This document shows, in pieces, positions 1-9,817 of a DNA stretch of 64,000 nt (the stretch's first letter is position 1; the number at the start of each line of letters is the position of its first letter). The DNA is taken from NCBI RefSeq assembly GCF_014648355.1, contig NZ_BMQY01000004.1:581571-645570 (forward strand). Reading direction: 5' to 3'. The position numbers were made by a program, and so were the translations under genes. Source of the stretch: Couchioplanes azureus. Lineage in GTDB: Bacteria; Actinomycetota; Actinomycetes; Mycobacteriales; Micromonosporaceae. Under the pieces are notes generated by a model, which did not search any database, was not told the origin of the DNA, and saw only the letters and a program-made list of their open reading frames with translations.

Positions 1-60
1 GGACCCGCAGCCGGCCACGACCACCAGCAGGACCGCCGCGGCGGTCCGGCGCCACCTCAC
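1..60 (-). CDS. Lipoprotein, N-terminal 20 residues only (runs off window)
   Basis: Read on the minus strand from a GTG at 60-58, the frame is open to the window edge and encodes a short Arg-rich n-region (MRWRRT), an Ala/Val/Leu hydrophobic core and a lipobox VAGC with the modifiable Cys at residue 18. This is a classic bacterial lipoprotein signal. The GTG overlaps the stop codon of the upstream LPMO (GTGA, 4-bp overlap), so the two are probably co-transcribed and translationally coupled. Only the signal peptide is visible, so the function is unknown. The location next to a secreted chitin-active enzyme suggests an extracytoplasmic binding or surface protein, which is an inference. Confidence 0.7.
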   Translation of the reverse strand, partial: MRWRRTAAAVLLVVVAGCGS

Positions 61-794
61 ATCCGTTCCCACAGGGCGGGGACGCTCGGCGGCTCCCACC
101 CGGTCAGCGCGGTGTGCGCCTGCCGGCACCGGTACGCCGACCCGCCGTAGGTCACGGTGGTCCCGGGCGCGTACGCCGTCCCCGCGCGCCAGGTGCCACC
201 GTCCGGCGGGGTGGTGGGCGGCTCACCGCCGCCACCGCCACCGCCACCGCCACCGCCACCGCCACCGCCACCGCCACCGCCACCGCCGATGTTCACGTCG
301 ACGCAGGCGTAGAACGCCATCGGGGTGTCGTTGACGTTCCAGCGGGCGAGCACCGTCTGCCGGCCGCTGAAGGCACCCATGCCGACCGAGTGGGACTTGG
401 TGGCGCCGGGCTGCGCGCCGCCGTCGTAGAACACGGCCAGCCGGGTGCCGCCGATGAAGTACTCCCAGGAGTGGGTGGCGTGCCGCGCGGTGAACGTCCA
501 GGTGAAGGTCACCGTCTTGCCGACGGAGGCGGCCGGCCAGCCCTTGCCGGCGTCGTTGAGGACGGCGAAGCGGCTGCCACCGCCGTTGCACTGCATCGAA
601 CCCTTGGGGGCCTCCACGCTCTGCGGCTCGTAGATGATGTCGCCGCAGTTCGCGACGGCACCGCTGGCACAGTTCGCCTGGCGGCTGGGCGGCGAGGAGA
701 CGTAGCCGTGCGCCGAGGCGGGGGCCACGGCGACGAAGAGCGACGCGCCGACGGCCGCGGTGCTGAGGATGGGTAGGGCGACTCTGCGTCTCAT
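57..794 (-). CDS. AA10 lytic polysaccharide monooxygenase with CBM5/12 chitin-binding tail
   Basis: Secreted copper monooxygenase, 245 aa. The ATG at 794 is chosen because it follows a GAGGAG ribosome site and begins a normal signal peptide; the longer frame to 905 has no such features. Residues 1-28 are the signal. Cleavage after PASA would expose His29 (HGYVSSP), the N-terminal half of the copper histidine brace. The second brace His is probably His105 in TARHATHSWEYF. A run of 21 glycines (170-190) links the catalytic domain to a small C-terminal domain (about 197-245) with the Trp/Tyr pattern of CBM5/12 chitin-binding modules (GTWRAGTAYAPG, YRCRQAH, LWERM). The family oxidatively cleaves crystalline chitin or cellulose. 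The CBM type favours chitin, but substrate cannot be fixed from sequence alone. The gene overlaps the downstream lipoprotein by 4 bp. Confidence 0.92.
   Translation of the reverse strand: MRRRVALPILSTAAVGASLFVAVAPASAHGYVSSPPSRQANCASGAVANCGDIIYEPQSVEAPKGSMQCNGGGSRFAVLNDAGKGWPAASVGKTVTFTWTFTARHATHSWEYFIGGTRLAVFYDGGAQPGATKSHSVGMGAFSGRQTVLARWNVNDTPMAFYACVDVNIGGGGGGGGGGGGGGGGGGGGGEPPTTPPDGGTWRAGTAYAPGTTVTYGGSAYRCRQAHTALTGWEPPSVPALWERM
225..287 (-). repeat. In-frame hexanucleotide microsatellite encoding a polyglycine linker
   Basis: About ten consecutive GGTGGC hexamers (CCACCG on the plus strand) encode 21 Gly between the LPMO catalytic and chitin-binding domains. The unit is a multiple of three, so slippage would alter linker length without breaking the frame. 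Most interdomain linkers in such enzymes are mixed Gly/Ser/Thr/Pro, so a pure hexamer array stands out. Confidence 0.9.
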
Positions 795-894
795 GAAGGG
801 CTCCTCTTCACGGGGAACGGCAGGCCGGGGACGAGGGGGAACCCCGGCCCACCGCGGGGACGGGACGGCAGGCGTGGGGGCGCCTTCCGGCCGT

Positions 895-965
895 GGGGCC
901 AACATAAGTTAAAGATTGTTAACAGTAAATACATTTAGAGAAATATTTCGATACGTGAGAGCAAC
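895..965. promoter_or_regulatory. AT-rich divergent promoter region (LPMO and DUF2267)
   Basis: A stretch of about 65 bp around 903-960 is strikingly AT-rich against a >70% GC background. It lies between the divergent LPMO (start 794) and DUF2267 (start 1049) genes. Read toward the LPMO it holds TTTACT/TTAACA-like and TTATGT-like elements that could act as -35 and -10 boxes, implying a leader of about 100 nt. The exact promoter is not resolved. The rest of 795-1048 holds nothing else recognisable. Confidence 0.4.
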
Positions 966-1048
966 CTCGTGGACGTTTCCCGGTGCTTCGATGGGGTATT
1001 CGGCCGGCCCCGGAGCCGAGGACGCCCCCGGGGGAAAGGCGTGGTCTC

Positions 1049-1825
1049 ATGCATCGCGACGACCTGGTGTCTCACGTACGAGCTCGTGGTCGCTTGCACG
1101 GACGCAACGAGGCACGGCGCGTCATCCGCACCGTGCTGCAGGCGTGCCGGCAGTTGGTTCCGGATCGGACACTCCAGCAGGTCATCGTCCAGCTCCCCGC
1201 CGAGCTCGCCCCGCCCCGGGTGGCACCCGCCGACGACGGCGCCGGGCGGCAGCACATCGCCGGCGACGCGTGCCGCACCCTGATCCGGTCCGTCGCGCAG
1301 GGACTGCACATCGACGAGCCGAACGCGGCGTTCCTGTCGCGGGTGGTCTTCGAACAGCTCAACAGCTACTGCCGGGGGGTCACACCCGCGTCGCTCGCCC
1401 CGTGGGCGCCGGCCGAGGTACGCCCCCTGCTGTCGGCCCGCCCGGACGACCCGGCCCGGCGGTACCGGCTCCTGCTCCCCACCCTGGGCTCGGCCGGCGC
1501 GGTGCTGGGTCGTCGTCCCGCTGCGCCGGCAATCACTCCCGCACCCGCGCTGCCGCCCCGGCGCCCCGGCCGGATCCGGTCGACGAGCGACGAGAAGGGC
1601 CTGCGGAGCGGCCCGCTTCAGCCGGGTACGCAGCCACTGCACCTGGATGGCGGCCGCACCCTCGCACCGGCCGACGACCGGGACCAGCTCCTCGTCGGGC
1701 GCGTCCCGGGCGGCCTGCCCCACGACGGTCCAGGCGATGTCGCACTCGGCGGCCACGAGGTTGAGATCCTGCAGGTCGCGGAGCAGCCCGATCCCCCCGG
1801 TACGGGTGCCGCCGAACAGCTCTGA
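1049..1825 (+). CDS. DUF2267 family protein with an aberrant C-terminus
   Basis: 258 aa from the ATG at 1049, preceded by GGGGAAAGG. Residues 1-60 match the DUF2267 helical pattern (MHRDDLVSHVRARG, ARRVIRTVLQACRQLVP, QLPAELA), and a second related helical stretch follows at about 70-150. The family has no established activity; it occurs in actinobacterial stress and general-function loci. From about residue 176 onward the frame reads the antisense of a gene remnant on the other strand (1586-1903), so the last 80 residues look accidental. The original stop was probably lost in the rearrangement that joined the two ends. The real functional C-terminus is therefore uncertain. Confidence 0.6.
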   Translation: MHRDDLVSHVRARGRLHGRNEARRVIRTVLQACRQLVPDRTLQQVIVQLPAELAPPRVAPADDGAGRQHIAGDACRTLIRSVAQGLHIDEPNAAFLSRVVFEQLNSYCRGVTPASLAPWAPAEVRPLLSARPDDPARRYRLLLPTLGSAGAVLGRRPAAPAITPAPALPPRRPGRIRSTSDEKGLRSGPLQPGTQPLHLDGGRTLAPADDRDQLLVGRVPGGLPHDGPGDVALGGHEVEILQVAEQPDPPGTGAAEQL

Positions 1826-1903
1826 GCGCAGGCGCTCGGGTTCCCCGGGCGCCTGCTCGTCGCCCGGGTGGATCTCCGCCCACGTCCGGGGCCGCCGGCC
1901 GGG
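1586..1903 (-). pseudogene. Remnant of a small helical actinobacterial protein (5' end missing)
   Basis: On the minus strand the frame bounded upstream by the TAG at 1906-1904 reads as real protein: ELFGGTRTGGIGLLRDLQDL, then DIAWTVVGQAARDAPDEELV, then QWLRTRLKRAAPQALLVA. Hydrophobic and charged residues alternate as in a helical bundle, and the Gly/Arg-rich start is not typical of antisense noise. There is no start codon in a sensible place: upstream is a stop, and the only in-frame GTG (1756) falls mid-domain. The coding character ends at about 1586, where the DUF2267 gene on the other strand begins. I read it as a 5'-truncated fragment. I recall similar hypothetical proteins in Actinoplanes-type genomes but cannot name a family. 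Confidence 0.5.
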
Positions 1904-3376
1904 CTAGGCGGCCAGGTCCTCCAGCGTCGCCCGGGCGCCCTTGCCGTGCAGGGAGGCGAGGACCGACCGGTACGTCGCGACGAAGCGCTCGTCGTCCACG
2001 AGGTCGCCGAAGAGCTCGCGGTGTGCGACGAAGGCCAGCGGCTCCTCGCGCTGGCGCCGGGCCCGGGGCACCAGGCTGTCGCGCAGCCGGTCGACCACCT
2101 CGATCGGCTGCCCCTGCTCGTCGACGCCCTCGGCATAGCGGGCCCAGGAGGCCACCACCGCGGTCGAGCGCAGAATCTCGCCGCCGGTGCGCAGATTGTG
2201 GCGGATCACCGGCAGCAGCCACTTGGGGATCCGGTCGGAGCTCTCCGCGCACAGCCGCGCCACGGTGTCCCGCACCTGGGCGTTGGAGAAACGCTCGATG
2301 AGCTGGTGCCGGTAGGTGTCCAGGTCGATGCCGGGCACGGGGGCCAGGGTCGGCGTCGCCTCGCGGTCCATGTAGGCGAGCAGGAACCGGGCGAACAGCG
2401 GGTCCTGGGCGACCTCGTGCACCAGCCGGTAGCCGCAGAGGTAGCCGAAGTAGCACAGCGCCTGGTGGCTCGCGTTGAGCAGGCGCAGCTTCATCAGCTC
2501 GTACGGCTCCACGTCGGCCACCATCTGCACCCCCGCCTCCTCGAACGGCGGGCGTCCCAGCGGGAACACATCCTCCAGGGCCCACTGGGCGAACGGCTCG
2601 CAGACCACCGGCCAGGCGTCGTCCACCCCGAAGCGCCGGCGGACCTCCTCGCGGTCCTCGGCGGTGGTCACGGGCGTGATGCGGTCCACCATGCTGTTGG
2701 GGAACGCCACCTGCTCGCGGACGTAGGCGCCCAGCTCGGGATCGCGCAGCGTGGCGAAGGCGGCGAAGCTGCGGCGGGCGGCGTGGCCGTTGCCCTGGAT
2801 GTTGTCGCAGCTCATGATGGTGAACGGGGGGACACCGCGCGCGCGGCGCCGGGACAGCGCCTCGGTGACCAGCCCGAAGGTCGTCCGGGGCCGGACGCCG
2901 GGGACCAGGTCGTGCTGCACGCCGGGATCGTCCGCCAGGAACTCCCCGGTGACGGCGTCGATGTGGTAGCCGCCCTCGGTGACGGTCAGCGAGACGATGC
3001 GCACGCCCGGGTCGGCCATCTTCTCGACGACGGCCTCGGGGTCGTCCGGCGCGTACAGGTATTCCGTGATGGAGCCGATGACCCGGGCCTCGAGGGTGCC
3101 GTCCGGCGCCTTGACGACCAGCGTGTAGAGGCCGTCCTGCGCGACGAGCGCGTCGCGCATCCGCTCGTCGGAGGGCATCACGCCCACGCCGCAGATCGCC
3201 CAGTCCCGCGCCGCGCCGCGCGCCATCAGACGGTCGAGGTACATCGCCTCGTGGGCCCGGTGGAAACCGCCGACTCCGAAGTGCACGATCCCGGTCCGCA
3301 GCGCGGCGCGGTCGTAGGACGGTACGGGCAGGCCGGCCGGCAGGGATGACAGGTTCTCGGCAGTGAGCGGCACCAT
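1904..3376 (-). CDS. Mannitol dehydrogenase family oxidoreductase (long-chain polyol dehydrogenase)
   Basis: 490 aa, the usual length of the family (about 490). Start ATG 3376 follows TGGGAGGACC. The N-terminal Rossmann region carries GVGGFHRAH (residues 34-42). The C-terminal domain holds the catalytic set seen in Pseudomonas mannitol 2-dehydrogenase: Asn192 (SCDNIQGNG), Lys296, Asn301 and His304 in ELMKLRLLNASH. These enzymes interconvert a ketose and a polyol, or fructuronate and mannonate, with NAD(P). Mannitol/fructose is the simplest guess, but the family also covers arabinitol, sorbitol and uronate members. It stands alone, with no PTS or ABC sugar genes next to it, so the substrate is not fixed by context. 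Confidence 0.9.
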   Translation of the reverse strand: MVPLTAENLSSLPAGLPVPSYDRAALRTGIVHFGVGGFHRAHEAMYLDRLMARGAARDWAICGVGVMPSDERMRDALVAQDGLYTLVVKAPDGTLEARVIGSITEYLYAPDDPEAVVEKMADPGVRIVSLTVTEGGYHIDAVTGEFLADDPGVQHDLVPGVRPRTTFGLVTEALSRRRARGVPPFTIMSCDNIQGNGHAARRSFAAFATLRDPELGAYVREQVAFPNSMVDRITPVTTAEDREEVRRRFGVDDAWPVVCEPFAQWALEDVFPLGRPPFEEAGVQMVADVEPYELMKLRLLNASHQALCYFGYLCGYRLVHEVAQDPLFARFLLAYMDREATPTLAPVPGIDLDTYRHQLIERFSNAQVRDTVARLCAESSDRIPKWLLPVIRHNLRTGGEILRSTAVVASWARYAEGVDEQGQPIEVVDRLRDSLVPRARRQREEPLAFVAHRELFGDLVDDERFVATYRSVLASLHGKGARATLEDLAA

Positions 3377-3490
3377 GGTGGGTCCTCCCAGCGCTGCTAG
3401 AAGCCTCGTGAGGACCTCAGCATCGCATCCGGGAGAGAGCCGCGCCGGGGCCGGGACCCGGCGCCTTTCCCACCGGGCGCCAACACGGGC

Positions 3491-3521
3491 ACGGCCCGGC
3501 GGCAGATCGCCGCCGGGCCGT
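3491..3521 (-). terminator. GC-rich stem-loop terminator of aceA-aceB
   Basis: Perfect inverted repeat: left arm 3492-3503 (CGGCCCGGCGGC), loop AGATC, right arm 3509-3520, extended by one A-T pair. It lies 15 bp past the aceB stop. There is no T-tract, which is common for actinobacterial terminators. Confidence 0.7.
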
Positions 3522-3535
3522 ACTCTTCCCGCAGG

Positions 3536-5152
<1,617 letters not shown>

Positions 5153-5153
5153 G

Positions 5154-6443
<1,290 letters not shown>

Positions 6444-6529
6444 CTCAAGTTTCCTTTCCAGCCCTGCTCCGTGCGGGAAGAACTCGACTCTCGCGCACCG
6501 CGCAACCCCTCTGGCAGGCATATGTGAGG

Positions 6530-6557
6530 AGAAGAATTGAGAATCTTCTGCTAACGT
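6530..6557. promoter_or_regulatory. Inverted repeat and extended -10 in the aceA / ramB-type intergenic region
   Basis: AGAAGA (6530-6535) and TCTTCT (6544-6549) form a 6-bp inverted repeat with an 8-bp spacer. Immediately after comes TGCTAACGT, an extended -10 (TAACGT 6552-6557) whose expected transcription start coincides with the GTG at 6566. The regulator is thus probably leaderless, and a protein on the repeat would cover its promoter. I do not see the AAAGTTTGC-type box reported for corynebacterial RamB. Assignment as an operator is inference. Confidence 0.4.
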
Positions 6558-6565
6558 AAAAACCC

Positions 6566-8020
6566 GTGACGGCTTCATCTTCTGACGGCTCGGTCGACCT
6601 GGTGACCCTCGGCCAGCGGCTGCGGCATCTGCGACGGTCGAAGAACATGACCCTCGACCAGCTCAGCGCGGCGGTCGGGCGGGCACCCTCGCAGCTCTCC
6701 CTCATCGAGAACGGCAAACGCGAGCCGAAGCTCAGCGTCCTGCAGGCGATCGCGGCGGCGCTGGGCGTACCGATGCAGGATCTGCTGCGCCCCGAGGCGC
6801 CGAGCCGGCGCGCCGGGCTGGAGATCGAGCTGGCCCACTTCCAGCGCGAGCCGGCCTACCAGGCGCTCGGCCTGCCGGTGGTGCGCGGCGGGCGGCGGCT
6901 GCCGGCCGACGCCCTGGAGTCGCTGATCGGCCTGCACCGCGAGCTGACCCGCCTGCTGACCGAGCAGAGCGCCACCCCCGAGGTGGCCCGCCGGGCCAAC
7001 CAGCACCTCCGCGAGCAGATGCGCGAACGCGACAACTACTTCCCGGAGATCGAGGAGGCGGCGGCGAAGATCCTGCAGTCGGTCCGGCACACCACCGGCC
7101 CGCTGTCGCAGCGCGGCATCCTGGACATCGCGGTCCAGCTCGGCTTCACCCTGCACTACGTGCCCGACCTGCCCGACTCCACCCGGTCGGTCACCGACCT
7201 GCGCAACCGCCGCATCTACCTGCCGCAGGTCGCGAGCAACAAGGGTCACGACCCGCGCGCGGTGGTCCTGCAGACGCTGGGCCACTTCGTGCTCGGCCAC
7301 GAGGACCCGTCGGACTACGGCGACTTCCTGCGCCAGCGGGTGGAGGCCAACTACTTCGCGGCGGCGCTGCTGATGCCGGAGAAGTTCGCCGTCGACTTCC
7401 TGCGCGAGGCGAAGGCGGACCGCGCCCTGGCGATCGACGACTTCCGGGACGCCTTCGGCGTCTCGTACGAGACGGCGGCGCACCGCTTCACCAACCTGGC
7501 GACCCACCACTTCGGCATCCCGGTCCACTTCTGCCGGGTCCACGAGAGCGGCACGGTCTACAAGGCCTACGAGAACGACGGCGTCCGCTTCCCGGCCGAC
7601 GTCACCGGCGCGATCGAGGGCCAGCCGGTCTGCCGCAACTGGGCGTCGCGCACGGTCTTCCAGGCCGACGACCCGTACTCGTCCTTCTACCAGTTCACCG
7701 ACACCGTGGGCGGCACGTACTGGTGCACCGTGCACGTCGAGTCGACCCGCTCCGGGGAGTTCTCGGTCACGGTGGGCACGCCGTACGAGCACGCCCGCTG
7801 GTTCCGCGGCGGCGACACCACCCGCCGCACGGTGTCCCGCTGCCCCGACCCGGACTGCTGCCGCCGCCCGCCGGCCGACCTGGTGAAGCAGTGGGCCGGG
7901 CACGCGTGGCCGAGCGCCCGGGTCCACTCCCACCTGCTCGCCGCGCTCCCCCCGGGCACCTTCCCGGGGGTCGACGCCCAGGACGTCTACGAGTTCCTGG
8001 AGCGCCGCGCCCAGGACTGA
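6566..8020 (+). CDS. ramB: RamB/ScfR-type short-chain fatty-acyl regulator (XRE HTH + IrrE-like + DUF2083)
   Basis: 484 aa. Residues 12-70 form an XRE helix-turn-helix (LGQRLRHLRRSKNMTLDQLS, SQLSLIENGKREPKLS). The middle is an ImmA/IrrE-like domain in which the zinc motif is altered to LGHFVLGHED followed by EANYFAAALLMP. The C-terminus (about 330-484) is DUF2083-like with a Cys cluster (CPDPDCC). RamB proteins sense acyl-CoA-related metabolites and control aceA, aceB and acetate genes in Corynebacterium and Mycobacterium. The divergent position next to aceA fits this exactly. Start GTG 6566 has no ribosome site but sits 9 nt after TAACGT, so a leaderless mRNA is likely. Confidence 0.88.
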   Translation: MTASSSDGSVDLVTLGQRLRHLRRSKNMTLDQLSAAVGRAPSQLSLIENGKREPKLSVLQAIAAALGVPMQDLLRPEAPSRRAGLEIELAHFQREPAYQALGLPVVRGGRRLPADALESLIGLHRELTRLLTEQSATPEVARRANQHLREQMRERDNYFPEIEEAAAKILQSVRHTTGPLSQRGILDIAVQLGFTLHYVPDLPDSTRSVTDLRNRRIYLPQVASNKGHDPRAVVLQTLGHFVLGHEDPSDYGDFLRQRVEANYFAAALLMPEKFAVDFLREAKADRALAIDDFRDAFGVSYETAAHRFTNLATHHFGIPVHFCRVHESGTVYKAYENDGVRFPADVTGAIEGQPVCRNWASRTVFQADDPYSSFYQFTDTVGGTYWCTVHVESTRSGEFSVTVGTPYEHARWFRGGDTTRRTVSRCPDPDCCRRPPADLVKQWAGHAWPSARVHSHLLAALPPGTFPGVDAQDVYEFLERRAQD

Positions 8021-8021
8021 C

Positions 8022-8246
8022 TCGGACCAGCTCCACGGTGTCGATGTGGACGGCCGAGCCGCCGTGCGCTCCGGTCTCCGCAGGCTCGAAGCGCACCCCG
8101 AGCTGGCGCACGTCGTTCACACCGGCCACCGTGGACACGTCGGGAGAAGACGGTGTCTTCCGGACCGGGTGGTCACCCCACGGGTCGGTGCGTACCGCCG
8201 CCGACAACGTGGCCGGGAGGTCAGGTCCAGAACCGTCACGGTCGCC
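8022..8246 (-). pseudogene. Remnant of a secreted carbohydrate-binding/jelly-roll C-terminus
   Basis: Directly upstream of the RamB-type gene end, the minus-strand frame between the TetR stop (8247) and about 8022 reads DLPATLSAAVRTDPWGDHPV, then VSTVAGVNDVRQLGVRFEPA and SAVHIDTVELV. This 'xxDVRxLGVxF...VHIDTVxL' pattern is how galactose-binding-fold modules of secreted glycoside hydrolases typically end. There is no start codon that would give a whole domain. The frame then runs into antisense of the regulator. I read it as the last 70 or so residues of a deleted secreted enzyme; chance coding is not excluded. Confidence 0.35.
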
Positions 8247-8867
8247 TCAACCGCCGGACGGCCGCTCCGCCGCGGACGGGCGCGCGCCGAGCAGCATCCG
8301 CAGACCCGGCTTGGCGCGGCGGAGCATGTCCGGGTCGTCGTACGCCCGGGCCATCAGGGCGTGGCCCTGCAGGTGGGCGAGCAGCCGCGTCGCGGCCTCG
8401 CCGGGGTCGGTCGACGCCTCGATCTCCCCCCGGTCCCTGGCCTCGCCGATGGCCGAGGTGAAGTACCGCGTCCAGCCGGTGAGGATCCGGCCGACCTGGG
8501 CCCGGGCCTCGGCGCCGAGGCCGGCCATCTCCGCGGCGAGACCGCCCAGCGGGCACCCGGGCGTCGCACCCATCCGCTGCCGCATCAGCGCGAGCATCCC
8601 GGCGAAGCCGTCGACGAACCGGTCGATGCGCTCCAGGGGCCCCACGTCGGTGGCGAAGGACTCCTCCAGCACCGTGCTCATCATGTCCCAGTTGCGTTCC
8701 AGCACCGCGGCGGCGAGCGCGTTCTTGGACGGGAAGAAGTGGTAGAGGCTGCCCTTGTGCACGCCCGCGGCCTTGCAGACGTCCTCGGTGCTGACCTGCG
8801 CGAGCGAGGCGCCGTGCACCAGGTCACGAGCCACCGTGACGATGCGTTCGCGGGTGTCGTTCGCCAT
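8247..8867 (-). CDS. TetR/AcrR family repressor
   Basis: 206 aa, a typical TetR length. The N-terminal HTH is clear (ERIVTVARDLVHGASLAQVS, VCKAAGVHKGSLYHFFPSKN). The C-terminal part resembles the TetR_C_6 type with ILTGWTRYFTSAIGEARDRG. Start ATG 8867 is preceded by AAGGAGG. It follows the metallo-hydrolase gene after 31 bp on the same strand, and both are presumably transcribed from the promoter at 9724-9753. That promoter carries two near-identical TetR-type palindromes, so autorepression with control of the hydrolase is the likely circuit. Inducer unknown. Confidence 0.88.
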   Translation of the reverse strand: MANDTRERIVTVARDLVHGASLAQVSTEDVCKAAGVHKGSLYHFFPSKNALAAAVLERNWDMMSTVLEESFATDVGPLERIDRFVDGFAGMLALMRQRMGATPGCPLGGLAAEMAGLGAEARAQVGRILTGWTRYFTSAIGEARDRGEIEASTDPGEAATRLLAHLQGHALMARAYDDPDMLRRAKPGLRMLLGARPSAAERPSGG

Positions 8868-8898
8868 CTCGGCGCCTCCTTCACAGCCGCGGCGAACT

Positions 8899-9675
8899 CT
8901 ACGCGTCCCGCTCGGCCGCCCGCCGGGTCAGCCGCCCCCGGCGCGCCAGCCGGTCCAGGCGCCGCTGCTCCCGGGCGGCCCAGCCGGCGGCGCGGCCGGG
9001 GTCGAGGGGGCCGCCGTGCCCGACGTACAGCGTGCGCGGCCGCAGCGCGAGCATCGCCCGCAGGCTGGCCAGGTTGCCCGCCCGATCGTCGTGGAACGGC
9101 GGATTGGCCGGCCGGCGGGGCACGAGCCCGAAGAAGGAACCGGCGATCAGGTCGCCCGCGACCAGGTCGCCGGCGTCCGTCAGCACGGAGACCGACCCGG
9201 CGGTGTGCCCGGGGGTGGGCATGATCCGGCCGTCCACGCCGAACTCGCCGAGCGGCGCCGGCCCGTCCAGCAGGATGTCCGGCTCGAGCGGCTCGGCCCG
9301 CACGTGCAGGGCCCGGGCCCGCGCCATCAGCCGGCCCATCGGCCCGGTGGGCAGGTACGGCTCCCGGACCCGCCCGCTGCGGTACTGCGCGGCGTCGGCG
9401 GCATGCCCGGCCACGGGAGCGCCGGTCAGCCGCCGCAGCTCGGCCGCCGCGCCGAAGTGGTCGAGGTGGGCGTGGGTGAGCACGATCAGCGCCAGGTCCG
9501 CCGGGTCGACGCCGTGCCGGGCGATGCCGTCGTGGATCCGCCGGGCGCTGCCGGGTATGCCCGCATCGACGAGAATCGGCCGCCGCCCGATCACCAGATA
9601 GGTGTTGATGTGGTGACTGCCCGCAACCGGCACGGCGAGCACCTTGGTCTTGCGCACCGCAGCTCCGTCTCCCAT
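8899..9675 (-). CDS. MBL-fold metallo-hydrolase
   Basis: 258 aa from the ATG at 9675, chosen for the GAGGAGAGGG site upstream; a TTG at 9693 would lack one. The metallo-beta-lactamase zinc motif is THAHLDHFG (His68, His70, Asp72, His73). PTPGHTAGS supplies the next His, VAGDLIAGS the bridging Asp and VGHGGP the last His. The fold covers glyoxalase II-like, lactonase and other hydrolases, and the sequence does not identify the substrate. It is the first gene of a two-gene operon with a TetR repressor, so it is probably an inducible detoxifying or degrading enzyme (inference). Confidence 0.85.
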   Translation of the reverse strand: MGDGAAVRKTKVLAVPVAGSHHINTYLVIGRRPILVDAGIPGSARRIHDGIARHGVDPADLALIVLTHAHLDHFGAAAELRRLTGAPVAGHAADAAQYRSGRVREPYLPTGPMGRLMARARALHVRAEPLEPDILLDGPAPLGEFGVDGRIMPTPGHTAGSVSVLTDAGDLVAGDLIAGSFFGLVPRRPANPPFHDDRAGNLASLRAMLALRPRTLYVGHGGPLDPGRAAGWAAREQRRLDRLARRGRLTRRAAERDA

Positions 9676-9697
9676 GGGTTTCCCTCTCCTCAATCAG

Positions 9698-9753
9698 TTG
9701 ACTGATCGGTCAACTGCGCGCTCACCCTAGGGGTCTCTTGACTGATCGGTCAA
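9698..9753 (-). promoter_or_regulatory. Promoter with two TetR-type operators for the MBL-TetR operon
   Basis: The 16-mer TTGACTGATCGGTCAA occurs twice, at 9698-9713 and 9738-9753, centres 40 bp apart (about four helical turns). Each is a palindrome with one mismatched pair. On the minus strand the upstream copy contains TTGACC (9753-9748), followed after 18 bp by TAGGGT (9729-9724): a good -35/-10 pair. The second operator begins about where transcription should start. Bound repressor would therefore block both the -35 box and the start region. Confidence 0.8.
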
Positions 9754-9817
9754 CTGGCTCGGCGCTACCCCGGTCCGCGGGAGATGGGCGACAGATGCTG
9801 ATCCATTCCGAATGGCC

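Noticed and set aside
114..776. Plus-strand open frame opposite the LPMO, including an Ala-Thr repeat
   Set aside because: The repeat is just the other strand of the polyglycine codons; no start signal and no family resemblance.
1533..2585. Minus-strand 350-codon frame overlapping the mannitol dehydrogenase gene
   Set aside because: Different frame of a well-supported gene; low-complexity Arg/Gly/Ala translation.
8046..9224. Plus-strand frames opposite the TetR and MBL genes
   Set aside because: Antisense of supported genes with strong ribosome sites and motifs on the minus strand.
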